NCBI RefSeq assembly: GCF_041262525.1
Contig: NZ_JBGCCK010000011.1
Span: 184,605-248,604 of the forward strand
Source: Streptacidiphilus sp041262525
GTDB lineage: Bacteria > Actinomycetota > Actinomycetes > Streptomycetales > Streptomycetaceae
DNA length: 64,000 bases
Reading direction: 5' to 3'
In this document: in pieces, positions 30,978-40,215 of the stretch
Numbering within the stretch: the first letter of the stretch is position 1
How the letters are laid out: the number at the start of each line of letters is the position of its first letter
Translations under genes and position numbers: made by a program
The notes under the pieces: model-generated
Told to the model about the DNA's origin: nothing
The model's database searches: none
What the model saw: only the letters and a program-made list of their open reading frames with translations

Positions 30978-32612
30978 GTGGGACGCGCACCGCAGGTGAA
31001 CCCGACCAGCCGCGCCGAACACGGACCAACTGCCCTGAGGCGCTCACTCGCGGGGGTGAGCGCCGCCGCCGTCATCGGCGCAGGCATCCTCGTAGCCGGC
31101 TCCGTCACCGCCGGTGCGGTAACCACCAACCTGGTGGCCAACCCCGGGTTCGAGAACGGACTCACCGACTGGACCTGCTCCAGCGGCTCCGGCACGGTCG
31201 TCAGCAGCCCCGTCCACTCCGGCGCCTCCGCGCTGAAGGCCACGCCGGTCGGCCAGGACGACGCCCAGTGCACGCAGACCATCAGCGTGCAGCCCAATTC
31301 CCAGTACACGCTGAGCGCCTACGTCCAGGGCAGCTACGTCTACCTGGGCGCCACCGGCACCGGCGGCACCAGTGATCCGTCCACCTGGACGCCGAGCAGT
31401 CCGTCGTACAGCCAGCTCAGCGTCGGCTTCACCACCGGGTCGAACACCACATCGGTGACTGTCTACCTGCACGGCTGGTACGGGCAGCCCACGTACTACG
31501 CGGACGACGTGTCGCTCACCGGCCCCGGCGGCAGCAGCCCCACGCCGACCGCCACACCGCCCACCACCTCGCCTCCCACGACCGCGCCGCCGACCACTGC
31601 CCCGCCCACGACCACGCCTCCCACGACCGCCCCGCCCACCACCACGCCGCCGGGCGACACCTGCGCCACAAAGCCCAGGCCGTCGGGCAAGGTCCTGCAG
31701 GGCTACTGGGAGAACTGGGACGGTGCCGCGAACGGCGTTCACCCCGGCATGGGCTGGATCCCCATCACCGACAGCCGGATCGCCGTGCACGGTTACAACG
31801 TCATCAACGCCGCCTTCCCGGTGATCCTCTCGGACGGCACCGTCGAGTGGCAGGACGGCATGGACACCAACGTCAAGGTCGCGACCCCGGCCGAGATGTG
31901 CCAGGCCAAGGCGGCCGGGGCGACGATCCTGATGTCGATCGGCGGGGCCGCCGCAGGCATCGACCTGAGCTCCAGTACCGTCGCCGACCGGTTCGTGGCG
32001 ACCGTCGTCCCGATCCTCAAGAAGTACAACTTCGACGGAATCGACATCGACATCGAGACGGGCCTGACCGGAAGCGGCAACGTCAACACGCTGTCCAACT
32101 CCCAGGCCAACCTGGAGCGCATCATCGATGGCGTGCTGGCCCAGATGCCCGCGGGCTTCGGCCTGACGATGGCCCCCGAAACCGCGTACGTCACCGGCGG
32201 AAGCGTCACCTACGGGTCGATCTGGGGTTCCTACCTGCCGATCGTCAAGAAGTACGTCGACAACGGGCGACTGTGGTGGCTGAACATGCAGTACTACAAC
32301 GGCAGCATGTACGGCTGCTCCGGCGACTCCTACCAGGCCGGTACCGTCCAGGGCTTCACCGCGCAGACCACGTGCCTGAACAACGGCCTGGTCATCCAGG
32401 GCACCACGATCAAGGTGCCGTACGACAAGCAGGTGCCCGGCCTTCCGGCCCAGTCCGGCGCGGGCGGTGGCTATATGACGCCGAGCCTGGTCGGTCAGTC
32501 GTGGAACGCCTTCGGCGGTGCCCTGAAGGGAATCATGACGTGGTCGATCAACTGGGACGGCTCACAGGGCTGGAGCTTCGGCGACAACGTCAAGTCGCTC
32601 CAGGGACGTTGA
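30978..32612 (+). CDS. Secreted GH18 chitinase with N-terminal CBM
   Basis: A 544-aa extracellular chitinase. The signal peptide has an Arg-containing N-region and the core SLAGVSAAAVIGAGILVAG. A carbohydrate-binding module (NLVANPGFENGLTDWTC to YADDVSLTG, CBM4/9/16 type) is followed by a Thr/Pro linker and a GH18 barrel with DGIDIDIE (catalytic Glu last, about residue 360), ILMSIGGAAAG and MQYYNG. GTG 30978 is chosen for AGAGGG just upstream; the frame extends to 30849. It hydrolyses chitin to soluble oligosaccharides, and the promoter fits that role. Confidence 0.93.
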   Translation: MGRAPQVNPTSRAEHGPTALRRSLAGVSAAAVIGAGILVAGSVTAGAVTTNLVANPGFENGLTDWTCSSGSGTVVSSPVHSGASALKATPVGQDDAQCTQTISVQPNSQYTLSAYVQGSYVYLGATGTGGTSDPSTWTPSSPSYSQLSVGFTTGSNTTSVTVYLHGWYGQPTYYADDVSLTGPGGSSPTPTATPPTTSPPTTAPPTTAPPTTTPPTTAPPTTTPPGDTCATKPRPSGKVLQGYWENWDGAANGVHPGMGWIPITDSRIAVHGYNVINAAFPVILSDGTVEWQDGMDTNVKVATPAEMCQAKAAGATILMSIGGAAAGIDLSSSTVADRFVATVVPILKKYNFDGIDIDIETGLTGSGNVNTLSNSQANLERIIDGVLAQMPAGFGLTMAPETAYVTGGSVTYGSIWGSYLPIVKKYVDNGRLWWLNMQYYNGSMYGCSGDSYQAGTVQGFTAQTTCLNNGLVIQGTTIKVPYDKQVPGLPAQSGAGGGYMTPSLVGQSWNAFGGALKGIMTWSINWDGSQGWSFGDNVKSLQGR

Positions 32613-32639
32613 TGTCCCGCTGAGCTCGCGCGCCGGGGT

Positions 32640-32681
32640 GGCGGGGTCTCGGGAAGCGTGGGATGCTCCCGCGGCCCCGCC
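32640..32681. terminator. Bidirectional terminator hairpin
   Basis: GGCGGGG (32640-32646) pairs with CCCCGCC (32675-32681), with an inner CGGGA/TCCCG pairing. It lies between the convergent chitinase and exonuclease genes. Confidence 0.65.
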
Positions 32682-32711
32682 TTGGTCGTCCCTGGTCCGC
32701 GTTGGCTCGGC

Positions 32712-33671
32712 CTACGTTCCCGCCTGGGCGAGGGCGTCGAGGACGCGCTGGAGGGAGGTGCCGAGGCCCCAGCGGGCGGAGAGTTCCTCCAGGGCCATCG
32801 GGTCGAGGGGCTCGCTGGGGAGGGTGGGGTCGAAGTCGGGGAGGGGGACGTCGGCGGCGACCTGGACGACCTTGGGAGCCACCGCCAGGTACGGGGTGGC
32901 GTCGATGAGGCGCTTGCGCTGGGTGGGGGTGAGCTTGGAGGCCGGGTCGAGGGCGGCGGCCTGGATGCCGGGGAGATCGCCGAACTGGGCGATGAGCTTG
33001 GCGGCTGTCTTCTCGCCGATGCCGGGGACGCCCGGGAGGCCGTCGCTCGGGTCGCCGCGGAGGGCTGCCATGTCGGCGTACTGGGCGCCGGTGACGCCGT
33101 ACTTCTCCATCAGCAGCGCGTTGTCCGTCATCTGGAGGGTGCCGACGCCCTTGAGGGGATAGAGGATGCGGACCCCGCGCGCGTCGTCGACCAGCTGGAA
33201 CAGGTCGCGGTCGCCCGTCACCACGTCGACCGGACCCTGGTGCCGCGTGGCCAGTGTGCCGATCACGTCGTCGGCCTCGTAGTCCGCGACGCCGACGCGG
33301 GCCAGGCCGAGGGCGTCGAGGACCGCCGCGATGACCGGGATCTGCGGGGCGAGCGTGTCCGGGGTCTCCTCCTCGCCGGCTTCGGCGGCGGCAGGGTCCT
33401 CGGCGACGCGGTGGGTCTTGTACGTGGGGATCAGATCGACCCGCCACTGCGGGCGCCAGTCCGCGTCCATGCAGGCGACGAGCTGGTCCGGGGCGTGGTC
33501 CGTGACCAGCCGGGCGATGAAGTCGAGCAGGCCGCGGACCGCGTTGACCGGCTCGCCCTGGGGGGAGCGCAGGGAGTCCGGCACGCCGAAGTAGGCGCGG
33601 TAGTAGAGGCTCGCGGAATCCAGCAGCATCAGCTTGGGGGCGCTGGGGGCACTGGTGGCGGTTCGGCTCAT
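32712..33671 (-). CDS. 5'-3' exonuclease (Pol I N-domain/FEN-like)
   Basis: A 319-aa stand-alone 5' nuclease. Metal-binding acids are in LMLLDSASLYYRAYF, CMDADWRPQWR, DYEADDVIGTLA and VVTGDRDLFQLV, and the helix-hairpin-helix is GLPGVPGIGEKTAAKLI. Such proteins remove RNA primers and flaps during replication and repair, in addition to the Pol I domain. ATG 33671 is preferred over a GTG 18 bp upstream. Confidence 0.93.
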   Translation of the reverse strand: MSRTATSAPSAPKLMLLDSASLYYRAYFGVPDSLRSPQGEPVNAVRGLLDFIARLVTDHAPDQLVACMDADWRPQWRVDLIPTYKTHRVAEDPAAAEAGEEETPDTLAPQIPVIAAVLDALGLARVGVADYEADDVIGTLATRHQGPVDVVTGDRDLFQLVDDARGVRILYPLKGVGTLQMTDNALLMEKYGVTGAQYADMAALRGDPSDGLPGVPGIGEKTAAKLIAQFGDLPGIQAAALDPASKLTPTQRKRLIDATPYLAVAPKVVQVAADVPLPDFDPTLPSEPLDPMALEELSARWGLGTSLQRVLDALAQAGT

Positions 33672-33749
33672 GGGCTCATCTTGCCGCACGGCAGTGACAG
33701 CGCGCGCTTGACAGCGCGGCGGCGGGGGGCGCAGGATCGGAGCGTTCTC

Positions 33750-33767
33750 AGTGTTTACAGTGTTTAC
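33750..33767 (+). promoter_or_regulatory. Direct repeat AGTGTTTAC x2
   Basis: Two perfect adjacent copies (33750-33758, 33759-33767), 62 bp before the SDR start. They are A/T-richer than the surroundings. A regulator-binding role is possible but unproven. Confidence 0.4.
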
Positions 33768-33828
33768 TTCAGGGCTCGCTGCAAGAGTTCACGCCAGAGT
33801 CCCCATTTCGGAATCCGGAGGGCCACCG

Positions 33829-34740
33829 ATGGCCTGGAGCGCAGCCGACGTACCCGATCAGAGCGGCCGCGTGGCCGTCGTCACCGGCGCGAACAGCGGC
33901 CTGGGGTTGGAGACCGCGAAGGTGCTCGCCGCGCGCGGGGCCACGGTCGTGCTCGCCTGCCGGGATCCCAAGCGCGCGGGCGCCGCCGCCGAGGAGATCA
34001 GCGCTCAGGGCGGCAAGACGGAGCTGCTCGCGCTGGACCTGGCCTCGCTGGAGTCCGTCCGGGCCGCCGCGGTGGAGCTGCGCGAGCGGCACCAGCGGAT
34101 CGACCTGCTGATCAACAACGCCGGCGTGATGTACACCCCGTACAGCAAGACCGCCGACGGCTTCGAGCTCCAGCTGGGCACCAATCACCTGGGTCACTTC
34201 GCGTTCACCGGTCTCGTCCTGGACCGGCTGACGGACGTGCCGGGCTCGCGGATCGTGGTGCTCGCCAGCCTGGCCCACCAGCTGGCCAGGCGCGGCGTCA
34301 ACTTCGACGACCTGCAGTCCGAGCGCAGCTACAGTCGGCTGACCGCGTACGGGCGGTCCAAGCTGGCCAATCTGCTCTTCACGTACGAGCTGCAGCGCCG
34401 CCTGGACGCGGCCGGTGCCCGCACGATCGCCCTGGCCGCGCACCCCGGCTACTCCAGCACCGAACTGACCCGCCATCTGCCGAGCCTGCTGCAGCCGCTG
34501 AACCGGCTGCTGGTCGAGCCGTTCTTCGCCCAGCCCGCCGTCCAGGGCGCGCTGCCGACGCTGCGCGCGGCCAGTGACCCGCAGGCGCAGGGCGGGCAGT
34601 ACTACGGACCGGACGGCTTCCAGGAGCTGCGCGGTGCGCCGCAGCTGACCAGGTCGAACCGCGCCTCCCACGACACCGACGTACAGCGTCGGCTGTGGTC
34701 GGTGTCGGAGGAGTTGACGGGCGTCAGCTACGCGCTCTGA
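33829..34740 (+). CDS. SDR family oxidoreductase (retinol-dehydrogenase-like)
   Basis: A 303-aa short-chain dehydrogenase: cofactor loop VVTGANSGLGLETAK, Asp after strand 3 (LALDLASLESV), NNAGVM, and active-site TAYGRSKLANLLF (YxxxK). The catalytic Ser lies in VVLASLAHQ. Substitution of Arg in ACRDPKR suggests NADPH preference. ATG 33829 has GGAGGG upstream; the substrate is unknown. Confidence 0.92.
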   Translation: MAWSAADVPDQSGRVAVVTGANSGLGLETAKVLAARGATVVLACRDPKRAGAAAEEISAQGGKTELLALDLASLESVRAAAVELRERHQRIDLLINNAGVMYTPYSKTADGFELQLGTNHLGHFAFTGLVLDRLTDVPGSRIVVLASLAHQLARRGVNFDDLQSERSYSRLTAYGRSKLANLLFTYELQRRLDAAGARTIALAAHPGYSSTELTRHLPSLLQPLNRLLVEPFFAQPAVQGALPTLRAASDPQAQGGQYYGPDGFQELRGAPQLTRSNRASHDTDVQRRLWSVSEELTGVSYAL

Positions 34741-34756
34741 GGCTTCTCCCAGCGGG

Positions 34757-36814
34757 TCACACCAGTTCGGGGCGCTGCCACTCCTCGCCCAGCACGTGGT
34801 GGGCGAGGAAGGCGAGCACTGTGCTGTACCAGACCTTGGCGTTGTTGGGCCGCAGCACCCAGTGGCCCTCGTCGGGGAAGTAGAGGAACTTCGCCGGGAC
34901 CTCGAAGCGCACCAGGTCGTTCCAGAGCGCGAGCGCCTCGCCGATCGGCACCCGGTAGTCCTTGTCGCCGTGGACGACCAGCATCGGCGTGCGGATGTTC
35001 GCCGCGTGCCGGTGCGGGGAGGAGTCCAGGTACCGCTCCGGGCGGGTCAGCGGGTCGCCGAAGTGGCGGCGCCAGAAGAACGGGGCGTCGGTGGTGCCGC
35101 CGAAGGAGTCGAGGTTCCACAGGCTGGCGTGCGTGACGATGGCCTTGAACCGGTCGGTGTGCGTGGCGATCCAGTTGGCCATGTAGCCGCCGAAGGAACC
35201 GCCCATCATGGCGGTGCGGTTCGGGTCGACGTCCTCGCGCTCGAGCGCCGCGTCGGTGAGGGCCATGACGTCGTGGAACGGCGTGCCGCCCCAGTCGCCC
35301 CAGCCGCGCTCGTGCATCTGCTGGCCGTAGCCGGTGGAGAGGGCCGGGTCCGGCATCAGCACGGCGTACCCGGCGGCGGCGGCGATCCACGGGTTCCAGC
35401 GCCAGGTCCAGGCATTCCAGCTGCCGTGCGGTCCGCCGTGCACCCAGAGCAGGAACGGCGCGGGCCGCTCGGCGGAGGCGCCCTCCGGCAGCACCAGCCA
35501 GGAGCGCAGCGCCGTGCCGTCCTCGGCGGTGGTGTGCACCTCCGTCAGCCGGCCCGGCAGTTCGCTGACGCCGCCGGGGGAGGGCAGGGCGACCGGCGCG
35601 GACTGGTCGGCCTGGCGGGCGTCGAGGCGCACCGGGGCGGGCGGGGCGTCGATGCCGTTGCGCAGCGCGTAGAGGGTCTCGCCATCGGGGGCGACGACCA
35701 TGTCCGTGTAGGCGCCCGAGGCGGTGAGCCGGGTGACTGTGCCGTCGGCGGTGTCGAGCCGGAAGACGGGGGAGTGGCCCTGTTCGTCGGCGACGAAGAA
35801 GACGACGGGGGCGCCTGCGGTCGGCGAAACCACGGCGCTGGCGGGCCAGTTGTCGAAGTCGGGCAGCAGATCGCGACCGCCGTCCTGCTCGTCGGTGGCC
35901 CGGATCAGCCAGAGCGTCGCGGCGCTGCTGCGCTCGAACTCGCCGATGCTGTTGCGCTCGACGATCAGCGAGCGCGAGTCGGCGGTGAACACGGGCGCGC
36001 CGAACTCGGCGTCGATGGCCTCGATCCGGCGCAGTTGCTTGCCTGTCGCGGCGTCGGCGACCACGACGGAGCCGCGGAACTCGCCGCTCTCAGCGCCGAC
36101 GAGCACCGAGTAGGCGATCAGCGTGCCGTCAGGGGAGACGGCGAGCGCGGGCTCCCTCGGGTCGTTGACGCCGCAGTCGACGGCCTGGGCCGCGGCGGCG
36201 TGGAGCTCCTCGGCGCCACCGGCCACCGCGTAGACGTGCGGGGTGTCCGGCCCCAGATCCTGGTCCCAGTAGCGGACCAGCGAGTTGCCCTCGTGCAGCA
36301 GCGCGGAGACCTTGGCCTCCTCGCGCGCGGTGCGCAGCTTCGCGTCCGCCTCGGTGTCCTCGGCTCCGGGAAGCAGGCCGGAGGTGAAGGCGAGCCGGTC
36401 GGAGTCGCGCGCGGTGACGTAGCCGGCGATCCCGCCCGGCCGGGTCAGCACCCGCTCGGCCTCGCCGCCGTCGGCGGGCAGTGCCCACAGTGCGGCGTCC
36501 TTCGCCTCGGGCTCGCCCTTCGCCGGGTCGGCCTCGGGCCGGGCGGAGACGAAGAGCAGCGTGCCGTCGGCGCGGAACCGCGGCGCGGACTCGCCCTTGC
36601 CGGACCGGGTCAGCCGCCGCGCCTGACGGACGCCCTGCGGGTCGAGCTCCCAGAGCGCGGAGATGAAGCGGGTGCGGTCCGTGGCGAGCTCGGCGACGGT
36701 GGTTACCAGGCGCGATCCGTCCGGCGAGAGGGCGAGGCCGGAAACGCGGGGGACAGCGAGGAAGTCATCCAGGTTGTGGAAAGGGGTCGGCCGCTGAGTG
36801 TCGTTGGTTGGCAT
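34757..36814 (-). CDS. S9 family prolyl oligopeptidase-type peptidase
   Basis: A 685-aa cytoplasmic serine peptidase with an N-terminal beta-propeller (repeats such as LALSPDGSRLV, PRFRADGTLLFV, LAVSPDGTLIAYS) and a C-terminal alpha/beta-hydrolase. The catalytic triad is visible: MMGGSFGGYMANW (Ser about 539), VVHGDKDYRVP (Asp about 614) and FPDEGHWVL (His about 648). The acylaminoacyl/dipeptidyl-peptidase subgroup fits. No signal peptide is seen. Confidence 0.94.
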   Translation of the reverse strand: MPTNDTQRPTPFHNLDDFLAVPRVSGLALSPDGSRLVTTVAELATDRTRFISALWELDPQGVRQARRLTRSGKGESAPRFRADGTLLFVSARPEADPAKGEPEAKDAALWALPADGGEAERVLTRPGGIAGYVTARDSDRLAFTSGLLPGAEDTEADAKLRTAREEAKVSALLHEGNSLVRYWDQDLGPDTPHVYAVAGGAEELHAAAAQAVDCGVNDPREPALAVSPDGTLIAYSVLVGAESGEFRGSVVVADAATGKQLRRIEAIDAEFGAPVFTADSRSLIVERNSIGEFERSSAATLWLIRATDEQDGGRDLLPDFDNWPASAVVSPTAGAPVVFFVADEQGHSPVFRLDTADGTVTRLTASGAYTDMVVAPDGETLYALRNGIDAPPAPVRLDARQADQSAPVALPSPGGVSELPGRLTEVHTTAEDGTALRSWLVLPEGASAERPAPFLLWVHGGPHGSWNAWTWRWNPWIAAAAGYAVLMPDPALSTGYGQQMHERGWGDWGGTPFHDVMALTDAALEREDVDPNRTAMMGGSFGGYMANWIATHTDRFKAIVTHASLWNLDSFGGTTDAPFFWRRHFGDPLTRPERYLDSSPHRHAANIRTPMLVVHGDKDYRVPIGEALALWNDLVRFEVPAKFLYFPDEGHWVLRPNNAKVWYSTVLAFLAHHVLGEEWQRPELV

Positions 36815-36890
36815 GCGGTCAGTCTTGCCAAACGAAAGGCTTCCGACCAGCGGTTCGTTCGGTGTTCGCCACCAGCGGAGCGTTCGACTG

Positions 36891-37631
36891 TCAGCCGCGT
36901 GCCGTGGGCGCCGAGTTCGCGGCGGCGTCGACCAGGGCCTGGGCCAGCCTCGGGTCGTCGCCCTGTTCGGGGTGCCACTGGACGGCGAGCAGGAAGCCCG
37001 GGCCTTCGCCCTCGACGGCTTCGACCGTGCCGTCGGCGGAGTGCGCGGAGGCGAGCAGACCGCGTCCTAGCTTGGCGACGCTTTGGTGGTGGTAGGTGGG
37101 CACGTCGATCTCTTCCGTGCCGAGGATCGCGGCGGTACGGGTGCCGGGGAGCGCGCTGACCGAGTGACGCCCGTACACGCCGGGTGTGGGTGAGTGCTCC
37201 GTGCTGCCGCCGAGCAGGTCGGGCAGATGCTGTGTCAGATCGCCGCCGAGGGCGACGTTGAGCAGCTGCATGCCGCGGCAGATGCCGAGCAGCGGCAGCC
37301 CGCGGTCGAGCGCGGCGTCGACGAGGGCGAGCTCCCAGGCGTCTCGCGTGCGCGACTCCGGTGTGGGGGGCTGGGTGTGCGGGTCGGCCGCCGCGCCGTA
37401 GTGCTCGGGGGCGACGTCCGGACCCCCGGCGATGATCAGGCCGTCCAGCCGGGCGACGGCCTCCGCCGCGGCGGAGGGGTGCTCGTCCGGTGGCAGCATC
37501 GCGACGAGACCGCCGCCTGACTGTACGAGCGCGGGGTAGCGCCGCGGCAGCAGGTCGGCGGGCGCATCCCGCCAGACGCCCCAACTCGCGGGGGAGACGT
37601 AGGTGGTGATGCCGATGAGCGGGCGGGGCAC
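36891..37631 (-). CDS. Class I amidotransferase, gamma-Glu-GABA hydrolase type (PuuD-like)
   Basis: A 246-aa glutamine-amidotransferase-fold hydrolase (peptidase C26). The nucleophile elbow is LGICRGMQLLN (Cys about 119), the His/Glu pair is AVQWHPEQ, and the oxyanion strand IIAGGPDVAPEHY matches PuuD-type enzymes that cleave gamma-glutamyl amides. Its closeness to a glutamine-synthetase-like ligase, an aldehyde dehydrogenase and a FadR regulator supports a role in gamma-glutamylated amine breakdown. Confidence 0.9.
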   Translation of the reverse strand: MPRPLIGITTYVSPASWGVWRDAPADLLPRRYPALVQSGGGLVAMLPPDEHPSAAAEAVARLDGLIIAGGPDVAPEHYGAAADPHTQPPTPESRTRDAWELALVDAALDRGLPLLGICRGMQLLNVALGGDLTQHLPDLLGGSTEHSPTPGVYGRHSVSALPGTRTAAILGTEEIDVPTYHHQSVAKLGRGLLASAHSADGTVEAVEGEGPGFLLAVQWHPEQGDDPRLAQALVDAAANSAPTARG

Positions 37632-38003
37632 GGGCGGACCTCCGGGGGCGGTGTTCGACGGGGGAGCTGGAAATGGAAGGGGGCGGGACTGGCGGGTGCC
37701 GGGCCCTGCCGGCCGGATGCCGGAACGTCAGATCTGTGGGGACGGCGCAAGGGGGCGGGGACGAGGATGTGCCGGGGCGGGGATGGCCCCGGCGGGGGCG
37801 CAGTGGGTGCGGGCCGGGTGTTTCCGCGTCGGAACTGGGCGGACAGGGGAATGGGATGGCTTCTGGCGAGCTCCACAGCGGTTTCGGTGAGGGCGGGATC
37901 TGGCCTTCCGGGCCGAGTGACGGTGCGTGAGACTGCGAGGAGAGCGGACAAGGGGCAGGTGTTGTACCGATCCCGGCGAAGCCGGGGCGAGGGGCGCGCG
38001 CCG
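37632..38003. other. G-rich intergenic region (372 bp)
   Basis: Upstream region of the amidotransferase gene. The plus strand is strongly G-rich (for example GGGGGCGGGGACGAGG around 37752), and frames here lack coding bias. No gene was recognised. Confidence 0.5.
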
Positions 38004-38759
38004 CTAGGCGAGGAAGCCGCGGAGGAGGGCCGCCGTGCCGGCGAGGTGCTGGCGCATCGCGGCGCGGGCGCGGCCCTGGTCGCCGGCCAGGATGGCCTCG
38101 ACCAGCTCTTCGTGCTGGCGCTGCGAGTGCTGCAGGTTGGGCGGGAGCAGCGGTATGCAGTCCAGCAGTTCGTTGACCGTCGCCCTGACCGCCGCGTACT
38201 GCGTGGCGACGGAAGGGGAACCGCTCAGCTCGGCGACGGCCAGGTGCAGCCGGGTGTCGATGCGCCGGTACTCCGCCAGCGAAGCGCTGCCGGTCGCGGC
38301 GAGCAGCTCGCGCAGCCGCTCCGCCTCGGCGCCCGACGGCGGGCGCGCCGCGCACAGCTCCGCCGCGCCGACCTCCAGCACCTCGCGGAAGAGGAGGGTG
38401 TCCTCGAGTCGGTCGCCCAGCTCGACCGCGCGCCGACGCAGTTCCTCGCCGCCGTCGGAGACGAGCGGCGCGGGCGCCGGGGCCAGCACGAACGCGCCGC
38501 CGTAGCGGCCGCGACGGACCTCCAGCACGCCCGCGTCCTGCAACACCTTGAGGGCCTCACGCAGCGTCACCCGGCTGATCTGGAGTCGCTCGGCGAGCTC
38601 GCGCTCGGGCGGCAGCCGCTCGCCGACGGGCACCAGACCCAGCCGGACCAGCTGCAGCACCTTCTGCACGGTCTCCTCAAAGGTGTTCCCGGAGCGAACG
38701 GGACGCAGCACCGCGGCGTACGGGTCCGTGCCCGCGCCCGACGCGTCATTTTCGATCAT
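38004..38759 (-). CDS. FadR/GntR family regulator of the amine locus
   Basis: A 251-aa regulator with an N-terminal winged HTH (ETVQKVLQLVRLGLVPVGERLPPERELAERLQISRVTLREALK region) and a C-terminal FCD effector domain (helices with RRIDTRLHLAVAEL giving metal-binding Asp/His, and HSQRQHEELVEAI). ATG 38759 follows GGGAAGGGGG. It is divergent from the glutamine-synthetase-like gene, with an operator-like repeat between. It probably represses the ligase operon until an amine-derived effector binds. Confidence 0.9.
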   Translation of the reverse strand: MIENDASGAGTDPYAAVLRPVRSGNTFEETVQKVLQLVRLGLVPVGERLPPERELAERLQISRVTLREALKVLQDAGVLEVRRGRYGGAFVLAPAPAPLVSDGGEELRRRAVELGDRLEDTLLFREVLEVGAAELCAARPPSGAEAERLRELLAATGSASLAEYRRIDTRLHLAVAELSGSPSVATQYAAVRATVNELLDCIPLLPPNLQHSQRQHEELVEAILAGDQGRARAAMRQHLAGTAALLRGFLA

Positions 38760-38780
38760 GGCACCCCCTTCCCTTCCAAT

Positions 38781-38796
38781 GGTACAAGGCCATACC
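38781..38796. promoter_or_regulatory. FadR-type operator candidate
   Basis: GGTA (38781-38784), 8-nt spacer, TACC (38793-38796) within AATGGTACAAGGCCATACC. It sits between the divergent FadR and ligase starts and overlaps both promoter regions. Confidence 0.5.
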
Positions 38797-38841
38797 TTTA
38801 AAGCGCCCGACCCGGTACAGATGCACCCGGAGGCACTACTC

Positions 38842-40215
38842 ATGACTTCTCAAGCGCCCGCCCCCCGAGGGCGGCTGACCCTCGACGCGCTGCGCGACCT
38901 GGTCGCGTCAGGAGAGATCCACACCGTAGCCCTGGCCTTCACCGACATGCAGGGCAGGCTCCAGGGCAAGCGCTTCGCGGCCGGCCACTTCCTCGACGAG
39001 GTCGTCGCGCACGGCACCGAGGGCTGCGCCTACCTGCTCGCCGTCGACGTGGAGCTGAACACCGTCGACGGCTACGCCATGGCCTCCTGGGAGAGCGGCT
39101 ACGGCGACTTCGCCCTGCTCCCCGACTTCGACACGCTGCGCCTGCTGCCCTGGCAGCCGGGCACCGCGCTCGTCACCGCCGACCTGGCCTGGGAGGACGG
39201 CTCACCCGTCGCCGCCTCGCCCCGGCAGATCCTGCGGCAGCAGCTCGACCGCCTCGCCGAGCTGGGCCTGACCGCCTGGGCCGGGACCGAGCTCGAGTTC
39301 ATCGTCTTCCGCGACACCTACGAGCAGGCATGGGACCGCGGCTACCGCGCGCTCACGCCGGCCAACCAGTACAACGCCGACTACTCCCTCCTCGCCACCG
39401 CCAGGATCGAGCCGCTGCTGGCCCGGATCCGCAACGAGATGGGCGGCGCCGGACTGGTCGTGGAGTCCGCGAAGGGCGAGTGCAACCTCGGGCAGCACGA
39501 GATCGCCTTCCGCTACGACCAGGCGCTGACCACCTGCGACCAGCACAGCGTCTACAAGACCGGCGCCAAGGAGATCGCCTCCCAGGAGGGCATGGCGCTC
39601 ACCTTCATGGCGAAGTACAACGAGCGCGAGGGCAACAGCTGCCACATCCACCTCTCGCTGCGCGACGCCGAGGGCCGGCCCGCCTTCGCCGACGAGCAGG
39701 GTCACATGGGCGAGCTCATGCGGCACTTCCTCGCCGGTCAGCTCGCAGCCATGCGCGAGCTGACGCTCCTCTACGCGCCGAACATCAACTCCTACAAGCG
39801 GTTCCGCCCCGGCTCCTTCGCCCCCACCGCCGTCGCCTGGGGCAAGGACAACCGCACCTGCTCGCTGCGCATCGTCGGCCACGGCCCGTCGCTGCGCTTC
39901 GAGAACCGTGCGCCGGGCGGGGACGTCAACCCCTACCTCGCCGTCGCCGGCATGATCGCCGCCGGACTGCACGGCATCGAGCAGCGCCTCGAACTGCCCG
40001 AACCCTGCACCGGCAATGCCTACGCCGGCGACTACGCCCACCTGCCGACCACGCTGCGCGAGGCCGCCGAGCTGTGGGCCGCCAGCGATCTGGCCAAGGC
40101 CGCCTTCGGGCCTGATGTCGTGCAGCACTACCTGACGATGGCCCAGGTCGAGCAGGACGCCTTCGACACCGCCGTCACCGACTGGGAGCGCTTCCGCTCC
40201 TTCGAGCGCATGTGA
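38842..40215 (+). CDS. Glutamine synthetase-like gamma-glutamylamine ligase (GlnA3/GlnA4 type)
   Basis: A 457-aa GS-fold ligase. The Mg-ATP/Glu site motifs are GTELEFIVFRD, ECNLGQHEIAFRY, GNSCHIHLSLRD, NSYKRFRPGSFAPT and RFENRAPGGDVNPYLA. The N-terminal TDMQGRLQGKRFA replaces the glutamine-synthetase version, and the adenylylation loop is absent, as in gamma-glutamylpolyamine or ethanolamine synthetases. It would ligate glutamate to a small amine. GGAGG lies 8 nt before the ATG. It overlaps the aldehyde dehydrogenase gene. Confidence 0.9.
   Translation: MTSQAPAPRGRLTLDALRDLVASGEIHTVALAFTDMQGRLQGKRFAAGHFLDEVVAHGTEGCAYLLAVDVELNTVDGYAMASWESGYGDFALLPDFDTLRLLPWQPGTALVTADLAWEDGSPVAASPRQILRQQLDRLAELGLTAWAGTELEFIVFRDTYEQAWDRGYRALTPANQYNADYSLLATARIEPLLARIRNEMGGAGLVVESAKGECNLGQHEIAFRYDQALTTCDQHSVYKTGAKEIASQEGMALTFMAKYNEREGNSCHIHLSLRDAEGRPAFADEQGHMGELMRHFLAGQLAAMRELTLLYAPNINSYKRFRPGSFAPTAVAWGKDNRTCSLRIVGHGPSLRFENRAPGGDVNPYLAVAGMIAAGLHGIEQRLELPEPCTGNAYAGDYAHLPTTLREAAELWAASDLAKAAFGPDVVQHYLTMAQVEQDAFDTAVTDWERFRSFERM

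Noticed and set aside
37603..37890. Plus-strand 95-aa ORF in the G-rich gap
   Set aside because: Composition reflects G-richness, no RBS, and no third-position bias distinct from background.
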